Source: Fibrobacterota bacterium
Lineage (GTDB): Bacteria > Fibrobacterota > Chitinivibrionia > Chitinivibrionales > Chitinispirillaceae
Length of the DNA stretch: 64,000 bases
NCBI GenBank assembly: GCA_023436145.1
Contig: JAEZKP010000073.1
Span: 1-64,000 of the forward strand
Direction of reading: 5' to 3'
The notes under the pieces were generated by a model that had not been told where the DNA came from, made no database searches, and saw only the letters and a program-made list of their open reading frames with translations. Below are positions 62,008 to 64,000 of this stretch, piece after piece (the stretch's first letter is position 1; each line of letters begins with the position of its first letter). The translations under genes were made by a program, and so were the position numbers.

Positions 62008-64000
62008 ATGAAATTCAAAAATAAAAAGCTAAAGAGTATGGGATCGGCAGTATTCTCAAATAACACGCAAATGGCACATAGGGTTTTCAGAGAATTTAAA
62101 AATGCTATTTCCAGTTATCGTGAATCTTTCAAATTGAGTGGATTTCTCCGGAGGAGAGTCTTATATGACACCCCCTGGTTTATAATAGCAGGACTGCCAG
62201 GTAGTGGTAAGACTACCATGCTGACATCGTGCAATTCCAGTTTTCCCTTCAGATATCCACAGGATAAAGATGTAGAAACTATTTCTGGAATAAACTGGTT
62301 TTTTGGGCGTGAGATTGTCGGGATCGACTTGCCGGGGAAGTTTTTTGGTTCCGAATGCGGTGAATTATTCGAATCATTTTATCGTTGCCAGGCAAAAGTA
62401 CGTCCAGGCAGACCAGCTGATGGCATTATTTGTATAATTGATATAGAATCTGTCACCAGTTATTCTGTGGAAAGTGTTAAAAAATCAGCTTCTAATATAA
62501 GACGCAAACTCAATGAACTGATTAGATACTGGGGTATTGAACTGCCTGTGTTGTGTGTTTTCAGTAAAATGGATGTAATTCCAGGTTTTACTGAAATTTT
62601 TTATGACACTTCTGTGAAATGGTCTGATCAATTGCTTGGAGCATTGTTTTCAAAAGAGCAAAAGAACGATACAACCTGTGAAGTATTTAATAAAGAGTTT
62701 GATCTGCTTTGTTCTTCACTAAAAACAACTCTTTACAAACGACTGGCAAAAGAAAACGATAATTCGAATCGTCGGATTATCTGCCGCTTCCTTATTGAAT
62801 TTGAGGGTATAAAGGTAAAGACTGGTGAATTTCTTTCAGAATTGTTTAAAAGTATCATCGATGAGGAAAAGCCGGTTTTCAAAGGTTTCTATTTTGCCAG
62901 TTGTAAGCCGGTAGATAAGATCGGGCAGGAGAGTTCAAAACTGAAGGTACAATCTTCGGTTATACCCAGGACGGTAATTTATCACCCGTTAAACCCCCAC
63001 CGGAATGAGATAAACAATCAGTTTTCAGAACAAAAGACTGCCGGAAAGATCCGTTCGTTATTCACTCAGAATTTTTTTGATGAAGTTGTTCCCAATGGGA
63101 CACAGATGTTATTAAAAACCAGAAGCACGACTCATAAAGAAGTTTTAAACTACTGGTTGTTGAGCTGGCTTTTTGCACTGTTTTCCATTTTTCTCACAGT
63201 GTACCTTTTTTATTCATTTAAAAATGCATCTGATTTATATGATGTGATCCGGGTGAATGTTTCATATACTCTCCAGAAAGAAGCCGGGCCGATAGAAGCT
63301 TATAGTCAGTTGCAGAATCTCTCAGAGATGGTAGCGAGATTCAGGGAATTCAGTAAAAGAGGTGTACCCTTGTTTTATGGATTGGGATTTGTAAAAACCC
63401 AAAAGATCTATGAGATGCTCAAGAAGATTTATTTTCAGCAGGTCTATCGTCTGATTGCTGTTCCTTTGGCAGAGTATCTTGAGCTGTGTATTAAAAATAT
63501 TTATTCTGAAAAGCATGATCTCACTTTTGATGACCATGCGAAACTGTACCGGCTTCTTAAAACTTACTTATCTATCTCAGAGGCAGTTGCTCTTCACCCT
63601 GAAAGAATTGACACTACGCTAATCCGGAAGACACTTGACCAGGACCTTTACCCATTAATATGTCAAGTTAAAAAAATCAACAGGCTCCCGGCGAATCTGG
63701 AAACTGTTCTGAAAAGAAATATTGATCTATACTTATATTTTCTCAAAACCGGAGAAATGCCACTGATACCGCAAAATCAGTATATCGTAAAACAGACAAG
63801 AGACCGTCTGGGGCACATACCGGATTCGAGGCAGATCTATGAATCTATTGTAAATAGATTACTGACAAGAGTACCATCTCTTACGATAGAAAGCATTACT
63901 GGAGAAAAAAACAAATGTTTGATTTCAAGTAACCGGAAGATAAATATGATTTATACACAGGATGGGTGGGACCAGTATGTAAAAAATGAGATTTTGGTTT
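62008..64000 (+). CDS. tssM: T6SS TssM (IcmF), copy 2, cut by window edge
   Basis: The frame from ATG 62008 is open to base 64000, giving the first 664 residues. It has Walker A GLPGSGKT (about 62-69), then EIVGIDLPGKFF, a GIICIIDIES strand and CVFSKMDVIPGFTEIF, parallel to tssM1 in order and spacing. One membrane helix lies at about 381-402 (YWLLSWLFALFSIFLTVYLFY). Residues 1-55 are polar, so it too lacks the usual N-terminal membrane hairpin. It follows tssG by 79 bases in the main structural operon, so this copy, rather than tssM1, is likely the default partner. The periplasmic part and the next genes are outside the window. Confidence 0.9.
   Translation, partial: MKFKNKKLKSMGSAVFSNNTQMAHRVFREFKNAISSYRESFKLSGFLRRRVLYDTPWFIIAGLPGSGKTTMLTSCNSSFPFRYPQDKDVETISGINWFFGREIVGIDLPGKFFGSECGELFESFYRCQAKVRPGRPADGIICIIDIESVTSYSVESVKKSASNIRRKLNELIRYWGIELPVLCVFSKMDVIPGFTEIFYDTSVKWSDQLLGALFSKEQKNDTTCEVFNKEFDLLCSSLKTTLYKRLAKENDNSNRRIICRFLIEFEGIKVKTGEFLSELFKSIIDEEKPVFKGFYFASCKPVDKIGQESSKLKVQSSVIPRTVIYHPLNPHRNEINNQFSEQKTAGKIRSLFTQNFFDEVVPNGTQMLLKTRSTTHKEVLNYWLLSWLFALFSIFLTVYLFYSFKNASDLYDVIRVNVSYTLQKEAGPIEAYSQLQNLSEMVARFREFSKRGVPLFYGLGFVKTQKIYEMLKKIYFQQVYRLIAVPLAEYLELCIKNIYSEKHDLTFDDHAKLYRLLKTYLSISEAVALHPERIDTTLIRKTLDQDLYPLICQVKKINRLPANLETVLKRNIDLYLYFLKTGEMPLIPQNQYIVKQTRDRLGHIPDSRQIYESIVNRLLTRVPSLTIESITGEKNKCLISSNRKINMIYTQDGWDQYVKNEILV

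Noticed and set aside
1..64000. tRNA, rRNA, IS elements, integrases or CRISPR
   Set aside because: None seen on reading both strands. No transposase or recombinase motif and no cloverleaf was recognised, though a tRNA could be missed by eye.

Overview
This 64 kb window comes from a diderm (Gram-negative-envelope) bacterium. Signal peptides, lipoproteins, outer-membrane-type beta-barrels, an LpoB-like lipoprotein and a full type VI secretion apparatus all point that way. The mix of TPR lipoproteins, large surface proteins with beta-helix, propeller, InlB-B and RCC1 repeats ending in secretion-tail-like domains, a bacterial XPB helicase and a caspase-fold operon suggests the Fibrobacterota / Chitinivibrionia area. 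That placement is an inference from gene content only; no search was possible.

Region 1 (1-13,000): a partial secreted protein, a phosphatidylinositol-phosphate-synthase-like CDP-alcohol phosphatidyltransferase, an outer-membrane barrel, a TPR lipoprotein, and an ECF sigma / zinc-finger anti-sigma / caspase-barrel operon. This is followed by a small barrel, an LpoB-type lipoprotein with its COG3014-like TPR partner, and a lipoprotein closed by a strong terminator.

Region 2 (13,000-27,500): mostly housekeeping. A minus-strand operon holds a LytR_C protein, rsfS and an ArgS-like protein lacking the catalytic core. It is followed by a bifunctional nuclease with a UVR tail and purA. On the plus strand are XPB helicase, phasin, UbiB kinase, several poorly known proteins, a hybrid histidine kinase, an rRNA methyltransferase and a release-factor-like protein.

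Region 3 (27,500-64,000): a type VI secretion system (T6SS) locus built in two blocks. Block A has a transmembrane Ser/Thr kinase, a protein that fuses an FHA domain through a membrane helix to a periplasmic lytic transglycosylase, and tssM1. Block B has tssL, tssK, a PEGA protein, a second transmembrane kinase, vgrG, a second FHA-TM-transglycosylase, tssA, B, C, hcp, E, F, G and a second tssM that runs off the end. Between the blocks lie three large surface proteins and a degraded copy of the tssM 3' end. tssH/clpV, tssJ, PAAR and a PppA-type phosphatase are not seen here.

How it may work together: paired Ser/Thr kinases and FHA proteins recall the PpkA-Fha threonine phosphorylation switch of known T6SSs. 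Here the FHA reader is physically joined to a cell-wall-cutting enzyme. The simplest reading is a phosphorylation-gated peptidoglycan opener that clears the wall where the TssM/TssL membrane complex assembles. Both copies keep FHA signature residues and the catalytic glutamate, and each sits beside a kinase and a tssM. This is the most interesting system in the window. A second noteworthy point is a 7-base homopolymer frameshift at the N-terminus of the RCC1/InlB-repeat surface protein, consistent with phase variation or with a sequencing error.
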